From the NCBI RefSeq assembly GCF_900963305.1, contig NC_042518.1, positions 1,777,548-1,841,547 of the forward strand: a stretch of DNA of 64,000 nt, written 5' to 3'. The stretch comes from Echeneis naucrates. Taxonomy: Eukaryota > Chordata > Actinopteri > Carangiformes > Echeneidae. Below the pieces are notes generated by a model, which ran no database searches, was not told the DNA's origin, and saw nothing but the letters and a program-made list of their open reading frames with translations. This document shows, piece by piece, positions 48,839 through 64,000 of this stretch; the first letter of the stretch is position 1, and each line of letters opens with the position of its first letter. Both the position numbers and the translations under genes were made by a program.

Positions 48839-49536
48839 ACAGTCCTGACCTGGGATCAGCGGTTCAGCCTCCATTATTACAGCACAGAATCACAGAACAT
48901 TTGTACCAACACTGATCCGGGTACAGCGGCGTGCTCATCCTCTCTCTGACTGGAACAACAAGAGGAAACGGTGTGAAGCCAGGAAACAGTCATGGATCAA
49001 AGTACCAGCATGTTCCTTCTAAATTTTATCCCTCTCATAATCAACATTAGCTTATTGAATGCCATGAAACATACTCTGCTGTTTACCTGTTGTAAAGTCG
49101 AGACTATAAAAAAAAAAAAAAAGCATTTTGAATTGTTTAGTTTTAGCTTCAATTAAAACTTTTCCAGCTCGAGTAGACCAAACAAAAAAGTCTGATTATT
49201 GATATTGCCCTTTATTTTCGATACAGATATTGAAGCATATTGATATCTTAGAATGAATATGATATATTTTCATATTTTGCTGGTTCATTTTTGGTGGAAA
49301 TGCATGTTTTGAATATCTTGCTTTTACTGTATATGGAGAGCTGCACAATTTGTGGAACCATGATGGTTGTTCTTTATATTTTATTTTATTTTCTTTTTTT
49401 TGTGTAGTCATTGAATTTACACAGTTATTCTGTAAGTGGCAGAATCAATTTAGGAGCTTTCTCAGAAAAACAAAAAACAAATAAATAAATATAGACTTCA
49501 AGTGTACAGCGTGAAAATCCAGTAACCTCAACTGTT

Positions 49537-49569
<33 letters not shown>

Positions 49570-50660
49570 TATGTATACAGTGTTTTGGAATGTGAATTAG
49601 ATTTTTCTCAGCACAAGTCCCAAAATGTGGTCGATGGGATTGAGGTCTGTTTTGGATGAGTCCAGAGGAAAAAGGTGGTCCAAGTTACACTGAAACACCT
49701 TTTAGTGCCTAACGGTTATATACCTGGAATGTCCTTGATATATTCTACTCTACATCAGTGTACAGTTGTACATACAGGCTAGACGTATTTTGCTGTCAGA
49801 TGTTTAACAGGCTCCCAGATGTTCGGGCCCGTGACGTGTTTGTACTGTACAACGTTGTTTGTTTTATTTTTGGTAAATCACAGAGGATATCTTTATGGAG
49901 GTGTTCGGTTAAAGGGCGCAGCATGAGAGCTAAATTCACCAAATTACAGATGAGACGAGGAGGTACGTTTTTGATCCAGTGGAGCAAAAGCCAGCCGATT
50001 CATTCCAGTTGCACAAATGGCGATAAAAACACGTTTGATCAAAGACTGCATGTACAGTTTGTGTCTGTGCTTACACGTACGTGTGCGTCTCTCGTCTTTG
50101 TCTTTACGTTTTGTTGTGGCCGAGCTGCTTTGGATTTATTTGGATTATTACCTTTCTGAGGCCGTCTTTTTTGATAAAGGTGACCAAACAACATTTGCTT
50201 TAGTTGTTGATCTTAATCCAGCTGCAAGGCATGAGAAAAAACCAAAAAAATGTGAAAAAATAAACAACTGCTGACCTGCCTTCTTGCCAGCACACTGATA
50301 ATTCATTTTCTTAAAAGAAAAAAACAAATGTTTGTTAGAATCGGATGGATTCAGAATTTCAGTTTTAACCCAGATGGTTTTTAAACAGCATATCTGTTGT
50401 AGAGGTTTTAATCAGTGTGTCAGTGTTGTGCACTAAATGTAAGATGTTATTATGTTCCAACTAAATGTTCTTGACAAGACACAACAGTTTCATGATGACG
50501 TAACGACTGAGTTGACTGCCCCTCTGTGGTGAACATTTTCATGATGTGCATTCAATCCGATGTTCCTGATGTTTTAAGAATGTTTGATCATAGGTGACCT
50601 GTCCAGACGGTGTACTGTGGAATGCAGAGTCCAAAATAAATCTCCTCTTTGGAAAGCAAA
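48839..50660 (+). other. 3' UTR of gas7
   Basis: About 1.8 kb follows the stop codon with AATAAA at 50635-50640, the best candidate distal poly(A) signal. Earlier candidates exist near 49480 and 50258. A (CA)n run lies at 49544-49569. Mammalian GAS7 also has a long 3' UTR. A further (CA)n run (50722-50742) lies just past the end. Confidence 0.55.
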
Positions 50661-52670
50661 TGTAACGGTGTGTTATTATATAACTGTGCTGGGAGGTGAA
50701 GGCTCTTACATGGTGGTACGTTCACACACACACACACACACATTTTGACCTTTTGCCTTACGTGCTTATCAAATGCTGGATCCAGTCCAGAGATCCAGAC
50801 TGGATGGGCACTGAGTCAGCGTGGACTCTTTCCAAAACTGAAACATTTAAGCACAAGCAGATGGAAAATCATCTGCCCGTTAAAAAGAGCGGCCGACACA
50901 TTGTTGAATCTGAATATTGTCTAAAAGATAATCAGCGTTATTTCCTTTTTCTGTGAGCTCTGATGTTTAGATGCAGTGAGTGTTTTTGGCTTTCAAGGAA
51001 ATTTTTCCAGCTGACTCAAAAAATTTCTATTCCATTGTAAATTTTAAGTATCTAATATTTTGTGCTTTCTAACGCAAACACAGGACACAACAGTGTGACA
51101 TTGGTACGACTTGTTTAATCACATTTCTCTTTGTGGTATTTAAAATGACATTTTTAAATAAAGATGCAGGGACAGAAAAGGATGGGAAATTTCACCTTAA
51201 AGAACCATGGCAGAAATTAAATTATTACTATGTTAAATATAGGTGTATCGCTTAAACAGGCTGTCAGACAGGAGACTGAAATGATTGTCAAACAGAACTT
51301 TGAAGGCCAGTTTTGTGAATATATATGTATTGTATAAAATTCCTAATCAGTACGCTGACGCACTCGTTATCACTCAAAGTATTTATGATGAAAAACAGAA
51401 ATTGTAACGTGGACGTTGTGAAGTACACAAACTGTCCAGGAGTGAATTCTTCCCTGCACCAAACCACTTAAGTCCCAACGGGACACTCGAGTAAGGAGGT
51501 TTGTCTCGACTGACCTTCAGCTCCTAATAGGATTGTCTGAAACAGGCGGATTGTTAACCTGAGCCTAATTCCCCTCATAAGGAGCTCTCCGTCTGACTTT
51601 CCTGCCATCAGCCTAATGAATGAATCCGAGCGGAGTGGAAGAAAACGTGTTGCCATGCTGCCAGGTGTGAGCGAATAAATTGGTTGTTGGTGGACACAGA
51701 GGATGGCAGGTGGAAAGGGTCACGATTACGGGTTAGAGTTAGCCAAAGTTTTGGATGTAAAGTTGGGATATCGAGCCCTTTACTGCCCTGCAAAGTCAAA
51801 GAGAGGTAAACACAGACACCTGAAACATACAAAATGTGTAAAACATAAATTATACCAGTTTTAATCCTGATATTTGTGACAAAAATATTCAGATTGTGTC
51901 AAAAACACTTAATCTTCAAAGAGAATATGCTCTTTTTCTGTTGCAAGCTGCATCATAAAGTCATTTGCTATTTAGATAAACATTTAATACATCAAATAGA
52001 TTTAAATATGTGATATTTAAAGACATGACATCAGCTGGAGTCAGAAGCTACAGAGACGGAAGCTAGTCTGTGTTTCTTTCTATTTACTCCCTCAGTTCAT
52101 AAGATTTATCTTCTGGTTCAGACATCAAAACAGGAAACAGAAAAAAGTATTAGCATTATGTCTTACTAGATCTGAGTGCAGTCAGTGTGGTGTTATTTTG
52201 TTATTTTGACTTTCACTGATTCCCAGAAAACCATCAACGTTAATGAGGCAGTTTAACGAATAAATATTTAATCAGATATATTCATACATAAATGCAGCTA
52301 ATTGAAATCATGTCACTTTTTGTGTTATTTCATATGTTTGCTGTTTAGCGCTCAGCTGAATTTGTTTGTATCTCTTAGTCTGAGTTTCTATCTTATGTAG
52401 AAGAGATATATGGAAGAATGGCCTGCATCTTGTAAAAATGTAAAAAAAAAATCAAGTATAAACTTAATTTTGAGCAAATGTTGCCTAATGATATATATGT
52501 GTGCAAACAGGTTTAAATTCAGACGTTAAATCTCCAACTTTTAGGGTACACAGAGAAAAAACAGCATTTTTTGGCTATTGAGGCCAAAAACAAAAACGGG
52601 AAAGATGAATCATGTAGGAATGGAAAAAGAAAACAGTCTTAACACAACATGGAGGGATTTTTCACGGAGG
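50661..52670. other. Convergent spacer between gas7 and rcvrn
   Basis: 2 kb of AT-rich DNA between two genes that end towards each other. It must include the 3' UTR of rcvrn on the minus strand. No coding signal seen. Confidence 0.6.
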
Positions 52671-53973
52671 CTATTGTTTCTTCTCTTTCAGCTTGTCTTT
52701 AATTTTCTGAGGTTCATCATATTGTATCAACCTCAAAATGTCCTTGTTGTCCATCACCCCCTGAATGAATTCACCTTCTGAAATTTTATCTGTGAAAGGA
52801 CAACAGCAGAGTAAATAAAGAGACATAAGGACAGTATTAAAAAGGCTTGATGGTGTTGTGAAGGAGATAATGGGTTGAGAATTACCGTTATCCTTCTTTC
52901 CAAAGAACTCCCAGATTTTTTCAGCTCTCTTTTCCGGTGTGTTTTCATCCTCGGGGAGATTCTTCTGGTCGTCAGTAGGAATCATGTTGAATATTGACTG
53001 CATGGAAGTCAGTCAGCAAACATGTTTAGTTCTTTATGCTGAACTTCACTCATAAAATACACAAATAGTACTTTATAATAGCTTCAGTTTATCATCCATT
53101 GATAACCAGTTAACCAGCTAAGATTTGATTTATAGACTAAAGATGTTGGTAATTTACAGCTTTTGTCTGCTTTCATTTATCGTGTTGTTTGTTTGGCTAA
53201 AAAGCAATAAAAGATTACAGTCTGAGAAACGGATGGGCTGCAGACTCAGAGACTTTTTATAAACAACATTATTCAGATAATTGCTTTAATTGCAGCCTTT
53301 ACCTGATTCTCTATAAATGTATAATTTTCTACTCTGTAAAGATTTCATCATCACAAACAGGAGTGTGCAGCATTAATGACTCATTACTCACCCTCACAGT
53401 CCAACTTGCTTATGTATAAAGATGTTTACAGAAATTATTGCCACACAATTTTTGAACCATACGTAATGTTGGATGTTTTAAAATGTCAGTTGGATTGAGG
53501 CCCTAATGGAAGACTAAAGTTATTAATGATGCTTCTGTGTGTTGCAGGCCTGTTTTGTGCACCAGCATAATTAGAGAAGAAGGTGAAAGTACCCTGACGA
53601 TCTCCTGGACTTCGTTTTTGCTGATGGTTCCGTTCCCATCCACGTCGTACAGAGCGAAGGCCCACTCCAGCTTCTGCAGTGTCTTCCCCCCTGAGGTGAG
53701 ATGCAGAGCGACGATGTACTCCTTAAAGTCCAAAGTGCCGTCTGAGTTGGTGTCAAAGCTCCTGAACACATGCCGCGCGTACGCCGTGGGGTCTGCGTTT
53801 GGGAAGAAGCTGGCGTAGATACCCTCAAACTGCTCCTTGCTGATCTTCCCGGTGGGACACTCCTTCAGGAAAGACTGGTACCAAGTGCAGAGCTCGGCCT
53901 CGGAGTATTTTGTGTTGGACTTCAGATCCTCCAGGAGCTCCTTCGACAAAGCGCTGCTCTTATTGTTTCCCAT
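52671..53973 (-). CDS. rcvrn: Recoverin, photoreceptor calcium sensor
   Basis: Neuronal calcium sensor that binds rhodopsin kinase in a calcium-dependent way in rods and cones. Exons 53973-53593, 52997-52886 and 52789-52671 give 203 residues (mammalian form about 200). The N-terminus MGNNKSSALS is a myristoylation signal. EF1 is degenerate, with the typical CPTG (about 39-42). EF2 DTNSDGTLDFKE and EF3 DVDGNGTISKNE are canonical. EF4 is degenerate. The C-terminal half has the family block ENTPEKRAEKIW and ends with lysine-rich KDKLKEKKQ. All splice sites are GT-AG. It is convergent with gas7 and divergent from gsg1l2. Confidence 0.96.
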
Positions 53974-56495
53974 CCTGCTCAGAAACTTTCTCTATCTCCG
54001 GTGTTTCCTTCGCGTTGCTCTCCCTTGTGTTCACCGTGGCGGCCCCTCAAGGTGCCAAATGAGATTATGGTCATCACTACCTAAATCCAGACAGCTGTCA
54101 TGAAGATTAAGGGGATAACCACGTCACCCCACTTGGACACAGTTTTACTGTACTGGCGGTATAAACAGCAGATTAAACACAACAGGTGGATAACGCTTTA
54201 AAGGTCAACATCTGCAGACCTTTCAAACACTTCACAACATTTTTGCTTCGATGACAATTTCATATGCCAGATGTAATGATAATGAAACTATTTTATTTTG
54301 GGACTAAACTAACATCTAAAAAAGCCAATGTGAGTGGTGGTTAGAATAACCAAAATACAGATATAGATAGATGTCATCCACCACAATGAGACGAGATAAT
54401 CCAGGTCTGCAGTGTGGGAATCTCAGGCTAGATTACAAACCCATCTGCTGCTGCCAAAACAGCAGCGGTGAAGGTAATTAAAGAAGCAACACGAGCCTGT
54501 GAAATCAGACCTGAAGCCGGAAATGGACCACGTTTCCTGATTTGACTGAAGCTGCTTTAATCTCATTGGATGGCATTGTATTGTTTTTTTTCCTACATTG
54601 GTCCATCTTTTATTACAGTGTACCGTTTTCCTGCCAAATCATCTGAAATAGATTTATCTTGCCCTTCCATAATAAACAGCCTCAACTTCTTTTTATCTTT
54701 GATAGAAAGAGTTTATTTTATTTGACATGTAACTTGCTTTAAACTGATATTTCATGTTTTTCATTCATTTAAATTTAGGATACGATGTTCGAAGGTATTG
54801 TTCAGTATGATCATGAGTAATTTATTTTTGTTGTTGTTTTTCCGTGACCTGTTGGAGCTGGTCTCGTTGCTGTTGTTTTGTTGAGCACCTTGAAGACAAA
54901 ATATTTCCCATCGTATTGTCAGACAATGTGAGATGGATATTGGAACTGTATCTGTATTGTAATCTGCAGAAATCTATCAGTGATTTTAATCCAATTGGGA
55001 GTTTTAATAAGTGAGACTTTATGAAATGTAATCTGGGAGCGTCCAAATCAGATTTGAACTCAGTCCGGACTCTTTTAATATTATTGTATGCTTTTACGTA
55101 ATCGTGCAGCATTTAAGTTTCGTTGTAAAATCGTGCAGCGTCTCTGTCTCGGGGAAAAGAACACTGAGGCATCACATCTGCCAGTCGCATTTCTTATGTT
55201 AAAAATGAAATACTTCATCACATGTAATGCTGCAGGTTTTTATTCCAGAATAATCTTTGTATTCACTGCAATCACACTGCTGTCTAACTATTAACTTTAT
55301 TATATATCACTGTAACTTGCAAAGTTCTTGAATAAGGCAGATGTTATTGTATATATTCTACATGTTGCAATAATATTTGGCCCACAATTATGGACTCATA
55401 AGTCAAAACAACGGCTGTTTAAAAGAAATTGCAGCTACATGAATTCTGATCTGTGTTTTGTTTTGCTTAAATCGAAATAATCCAGGAGGACCGCATCGTT
55501 AACTTTGATGTTTCAGTTTGCGTGACTCATCCAACCTGTTCGTTCAGTGTATTTGGGATTTGGTGTAGGAAACATGACAAGGTTGATGTGATTGATGTTT
55601 TATGTTCCAGCTGACACGAGTCTGCAGCCTTTCCCAGCACCAAAGACCAAAGCTTTTAAAAATGACTCCCAAAGTCCCCGTTGTGAATTCCAGATCAATC
55701 CAAAGGTGACTGAGAGCCTGAACTGCAGCGTTTTATGGCACATTTAATGGCATGATGGAAAATTATAGCGAGTGAAGGTAGCAGGTCTTTTCTGCTGACA
55801 TCTGTCATCTCCTCCACACACTTCTGTAAGTGATTTGTCTTCATTTTCACAGTCAGCAGGCTATTAGATGTGAAGAGATTTGCACTGCATGTACACACAC
55901 ATTATGGATGGATTTTCATACGAGACGGTGCACATTATGTCACGGGTCACAGACTGTGAGGCAGGCAGTTGATCTTCTGCTTGTGGCTGCAATTACTTAC
56001 AGATAGGCTTGGACATGAAATGCAGAAAAATCAGGGCAAATGTGAGCAGGAAGAGCCTTGTCCTGGATTATAATATAAGACCATAGTAATCTTTTTTCTT
56101 ATTAATATGCTCAAAGCAAGTCTGGAATATAATTTGCCATTTGTAATGGATAATATTCCAGGCAAAGATTTGTAGGAGGGGAGGAGCGATGGGCTCGGAG
56201 AGGCAGCAGAGAGTGAAAGATCTGAAATGATGCAGAGGGAAACAAAGAGCCGTTGGGCTGCCATGGGTGTCCATTGTATTTCTGGACGTGGAGAGAATGA
56301 GGCCGTGAATCAAGGTGGCAGCTTTTCATTAGAGCCAGCAGAGGAATATACACAAGTCTCACCCAAGCAGCCCCAAGGGCAACAAGATTATGAAGATTTG
56401 ATATATCTGCCTGGAGGCCAAACACGGTGGCTACATATTGAAAGCCAGGATTAGTTGCCTTTTCATTTCATCTCCTTTTTGGCCTGGCCTCGACC
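53974..56495. other. Divergent spacer between rcvrn and gsg1l2
   Basis: 2.5 kb with the promoters of both genes. A TAATCC core (54397-54402), the binding motif of photoreceptor factors CRX/OTX, lies about 425 bases upstream of the rcvrn start codon. A single six-base match is weak evidence. No coding signal found. Confidence 0.4.
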
Positions 56496-60446
<3,951 letters not shown>

Positions 60447-62487
60447 AAATGGAGCCGCTGTCCCTTTTTCCCCCGCACACAGCTGGATCCTTTTTCAGGC
60501 CTGATTGACTCTTGTTCTAGGATTTAAATTTCTAATTCAGGGCAGGGTGTGTTTGTTTCCTCCTCTGACACACATCTAATGTGTGTCTGAGACAGCAGAG
60601 TCCAGAATCTTTTTCTGGAAAATAATGATACATGGTCCGCTCCGACCCAACATGCTTTTCATCACATCCTTCCGTGCAACATTGTTTGTAGGAGGAGGGA
60701 GGAGAGCTGCGACTGCACCGCCTTCGCACTGAGCTGAGGCCACGTGCAGGCAGCAGGACAGACCCTTCTTCTGTATCAGCCGAGGTGACCTTTGACCTTT
60801 GATCTGTCGCTCATAGGTCACGTGGTGGGAGGGACTGCAGTTTACTAATGTGTATGGAACAACCTAACCGTAAAACATCCTCAGCATCACAAATAAGACT
60901 TAATTTGGCCACCAAGGGCACCGAAACAACAAAAAATATAATTCAATTACCAAAAAAGTGAATGAAAACAATATTATTAAAAACCAGACTGAATAAACTT
61001 TAAAGGTTTGGAAATGTCAGCAAGGCTCCACTTCTGTTAACAACAGTTCAGATGTAAATCAGGAAGCTTGTTTTTATGTTTCCTCACTTTGTTTCAGCTC
61101 TGATGACTCCAAACACGGACTGAAGGGAAGTTGAACAGAGTAAGACTGACATCTGTTGGAGCAGAAAATACAGGACTGGACTTTTGTTTCATCACAAAGT
61201 TTAAGACAATAAAACATCAGCTTGTTTTTAATTTATTGGTTTTGCACTCTACATCTAATATCCCCCCTGGTGGTTGCTCCTGAAGGCACCGTTTGACCCC
61301 CCGGGCCCCGGCCCCCCCCTCCACAGCCGACCGGACGCCGTCCTTCTTGTTCCATAATCTTTTTTAGGTGGCGAGAGTTGAAGGTGTGCTGTGCTCATTT
61401 CATCTGAGGCGGCGGCTCGTGGTGAGGCTAAAGAAACATTTCACTTTCTTACCACGCGGTTTTTGTGTTTGCAGCAGTTGTGATGTAATCTTGTGATTTT
61501 TGGGACACAGTCTGTTTGTGTTGTGGGTCTTTTTTTCCATTTAATTATGTTACAGAAGAATATTGAAGCTTTTAGACAACAGAAAATGGAAATTTTACAT
61601 TTCCTTCAGGAAAATCTAACAGCTCTGATATTTTATTGATTGGCTGATTTTAATTCATTTATGTATTCTACCTTTCCCACCACTGGTCACTCCAAACAGA
61701 CTGTTTATAGAAGAGCGTTAAACTTCCATTCTATCTAAAAAAAAAAAAGAAAAATGTGAGATTGGACTGAAGTCTATGGGAAAATATCACTCCTGTTTTC
61801 CTGATGAGTTTATGGTCTCAGTCTTGAGTTTGCAGTCTTCAATCCAACATGATTTCCAACATTTTTTAAATGATGTTCCATTTAGACGGAAACAGACCAG
61901 GAAAGAGGAGCGGGGTTAGGGGCGGGGTTACAGTTTTATTGTACCAAATATGGTTAAAAAAAATGACTGACAGACAAATTTTAAACAAAAAGATCCAAAA
62001 CAGCAGATTATAAACTGAGTGACATCACAGTGAGTTCACATTCGACTTTTTTAGTCTTTCCTACCTTCACATGAAGCAGCAGCTCTGCTGAGAGAAGTTG
62101 ACTTTCTTTATGAAGGACATTTAACACTAATGTTATATTTTATATTATATTGTTCCCTTTCAGATTCGACAGCACTCGTCTGTTCTTGCTTCCTTCAAGG
62201 TTTAAAAAAAAAAAAATCAGCCTCTGTAAATTGGTTGATGATAAACTGATTTATACATTCACAAGAAACATGAGCGCCTTTAACAACAATTACACAAAGT
62301 TCTACTATCACAGTTACAACAATTGTGGTAAAAAGTGCATATAAAAATGATTGCTTGATTAAATATGTGAACATCTTGCTCCAAATAATTTACATTTAAC
62401 ATACAGACCAACAAAAGAGCAAGAAAAAAACGGTGTAGCTTTCCGTCCTGCTTCGGTCTCCGGGGTCGTACGATGAGGTATCTGTGA
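60447..62487. other. 3' UTR of gsg1l2 and convergent spacer
   Basis: Candidate poly(A) signals for gsg1l2 lie at 60992-60997 and 61208-61213. A dispersed repeat copy lies at about 61757-61965. The part nearest 62487 belongs to the 3' UTR of the minus-strand NATD1-like gene. No other coding signal. Confidence 0.55.
61757..61965 (+). repeat. Dispersed short repeat, copy D (longest)
   Basis: Blocks GGACTGAAGTCTATGGGAAA, GATGAGTTTATGGTCTCAGT, CAGTCTTCAATCCAACATGA and GATGTTCCATTTAGACGGAA occur in this order. It is the best-preserved of the four copies and the natural reference for the family. Confidence 0.6.
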
Positions 62488-63311
62488 TCAGCTGATGATG
62501 AGGTCTTTAAAATGCCGCTGTGGATGCTCCTCCATGTATTTCTGGATGTACCAACAGGAGACGCGAGCCTTCAGGTTTCCTTCCACCAGAAACTCCACGG
62601 CAGCCTGTAAAAACACATTCAATCAGAAATGAAACTTTTACTGGACGGGGAACGTGGATGGACTTCACCTGTGACAGCAGAGCAGCGACCCCTTGGCCCC
62701 TGAGGGCCTCGGGTACATAGGTGGACATCAGATCCACCTCTTTGTCTCCGATGAAGCTGTAGCTGAGCACCGCACATTCATGGGCCGCTGTGGACACAAT
62801 AAACAGACGTGCAGCAGCTGGAGGCAAATAATTTCATTTCCATCATCCAGATAAAATACCAGCATTCGTCTGGTCATGTGTGAACACACAAACTGACACT
62901 TCTCAGACAAAGCGGCACGAAAAAGTATTCATGGAAGAGAGTGGAAGTAAATCATAAAAAATAGAAATGTTGATATCTGCGCTGCTGCAGTTCATCACAG
63001 GATTCAGCAAACAAACTAAAACGGACGGATAGTTTCATTCATCGCAGAGCTGCGATCCAGCAGGCCGCGGGCGGGCGCCGGGCTTTCCTGCCGGATCTCC
63101 GCGGGCCACGGAGCTCCAGCGGCGGCGGGGCGTCCTTACCGCTCCCGCTGCCCGGACGGACTGTGAAGCGCCGGTTCTGTCGGTCGTGGTCCACCGCGAA
63201 CCTGCAGCCGGAGCCGGCAGAGCTGAGGGCGACCTGCAGCCCCCTGAGCCGGGGCGTCAGAGCCGTGAGTCTGGGGAACATGTTGGAGGACGGATCCCTG
63301 TCTGCCACCAT
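62488..63311 (-). CDS. NATD1-like GNAT-fold protein
   Basis: Small N-acetyltransferase-domain protein of the NATD1 (YjdJ-type GNAT) family; enzymatic substrate unknown. Exons 63311-63140, 62787-62669 and 62604-62488 give 135 residues. Core matches to NATD1: FAVDHDRQNRRFTV, VDLMSTYVPEALRGQGVAALL (the RGxGxA acetyl-CoA loop, written RGQGVA), and NLKARVSCWYIQKYMEEHP. The start at 63311 is the first in-frame ATG; another at 63281 (MFPRLTALTPRL) has a better context, A at -3. The arginine-rich, acid-poor N-terminus from 63281 could be a mitochondrial signal. The first exon is GC-rich with many CpGs (63055-63250). It looks like a divergent paralogue rather than NATD1 itself, hence no symbol. Confidence 0.82.
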
Positions 63312-63832
63312 GAGGGAGTGATTTACAGACTGTCCACTGAGAGGAGACAAATCCAAACTGACCTCTGACCTTCTCCAGACTCATTTCCTGTCCCAATACT
63401 CAGGGGGCAAGCTGTGTTATTCATGAGTTCATGTTCAACAACTGGCTTTAAATCAAGTTTTTCCAGAATCCAGTTTCCTGAAAATGTCCTTTCTGCTTTC
63501 AGCTAGAAACTCCACTCAGAAGTAAAAACAGTCAGAAATTTCATTAATTCAGCTGAATGAAGTTCTGTTTATGAAAATTGTGCACATTTTTACATTTGTT
63601 AAAATAGAAATGAGTAAAGAGGAATCGAAAGAAGCATGCGTAACTCTACATGTGACAAAACAGGCTACACACTTTAAAATCATAATTCTACATGTAAGTA
63701 TAAATTTAATAACAATACAACGCCTCAAAGAGCCACAGCCCACGTGGATTTATGAGAAATCCAAACAACCTGCAGCATTTTCATTGCTTCGCCTCACAAA
63801 TGTCAGAAAATCAAAGTTGCACTCATGTTGTT
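63312..63832. other. Spacer between dhrs7c and NATD1-like gene
   Basis: About 520 bp on which both flanking genes read on the minus strand. It would hold the dhrs7c 3' UTR (ATTAAA on the minus strand at 63710-63705) and the NATD1-like promoter. No coding signal. Confidence 0.5.
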
Positions 63833-64000
63833 TCAGTGAACGGCTTTTACTGCAGCGTTCTTCACTCCGGCAGCCATCACGGCGAAGAAAACATTAGGAA
63901 AGAAGGATCTGGCGTAGATGGCCGCTTTGGGGAGTGAGGGAGCAATGACCACCTCCTTCCTCCTGTTGTTTAAAGTCTTGATAATCTCACAGGTCGCCTC
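63833..64000 (-). CDS. dhrs7c: DHRS7C, C-terminal exon (cut by window edge)
   Basis: Short-chain dehydrogenase/reductase DHRS7C (SRP-35), a sarcoplasmic reticulum membrane protein of striated muscle linked to retinol metabolism. Only the last 55 codons are present, open at the window end. The frame gives NNRRKEVVIAPSLPKAA, YARSFFPNVFFAV and MAAGVKN, then ends VKAVH-stop. Mammalian DHRS7C ends with the closely similar IPKAAVYVRTFFPEFFFAVV. The catalytic SDR domain lies outside the window. Position beside gsg1l2 matches the human order. Confidence 0.88.
   Translation of the reverse strand, partial: EATCEIIKTLNNRRKEVVIAPSLPKAAIYARSFFPNVFFAVMAAGVKNAAVKAVH

Noticed and set aside
54822-55112. Minus-strand open frame with glutamine-rich end
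   Set aside because: AT-rich spacer with no recognisable domain; the glutamine run comes from a TTG/CTG-rich stretch.

Overview
The window is nuclear DNA from a teleost fish, most likely a percomorph-type species with a compact genome. The evidence is GT-AG spliced genes with many introns of only 70-150 bp, fish-type dispersed repeats, and protein sequences that match vertebrate families exon by exon. No bacterial, viral or organellar features were seen. All gene names come from recognising protein motifs and remembered family sequences, not from a database search.

Layout. (1) 434-12271 (+) and 16210-26755 (+): two complete tandem sarcomeric myosin heavy chain genes, with 38 and 39 coding exons and reconstructed products of 1934 and 1947 residues. 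Their exon boundaries and phases match one to one, apart from small length changes in exon 1, loop 1 and loop 2, and a lost last intron in the first copy. (2) 32235-48838 (+): gas7, coding a WW domain (three short exons), an F-BAR domain and the conserved C-terminus, with an internal alternative first exon at 37562. (3) 52671-53973 (-): recoverin, three exons, 203 residues. (4) 56496-60446 (+): GSG1L2-like four-pass membrane protein, five exons, 303 residues. (5) 62488-63311 (-): a small NATD1-like GNAT-fold protein, three exons, 135 residues. (6) 63833-64000 (-): last coding exon of dhrs7c, cut by the window edge.

The order MYH - GAS7 - RCVRN - GSG1L2 - DHRS7C corresponds to the human 17p13.1 interval next to the skeletal MYH cluster (MYH13 side). 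The two myosins are therefore best read as the fish counterpart of the tetrapod skeletal MYH locus. The two ends of the block are muscle genes (sarcomeric myosin; DHRS7C, a sarcoplasmic reticulum protein). The middle holds cytoskeletal/neuronal (gas7), photoreceptor (rcvrn) and membrane (gsg1l2) genes. They are neighbours rather than a pathway.

The remaining DNA is introns and spacers with microsatellites, a LINE reverse-transcriptase fragment (about 15072-15245), a decayed tRNA-like SINE (about 30686-30845) and four copies of a short dispersed repeat. No undescribed multi-gene system was found. The most useful observations are the loss of the last splice donor in the first myosin, a GC-AG intron there, a 73-nt identical patch shared by the two myosins, and the reconstructed gas7 WW exons with a dual-use exon.
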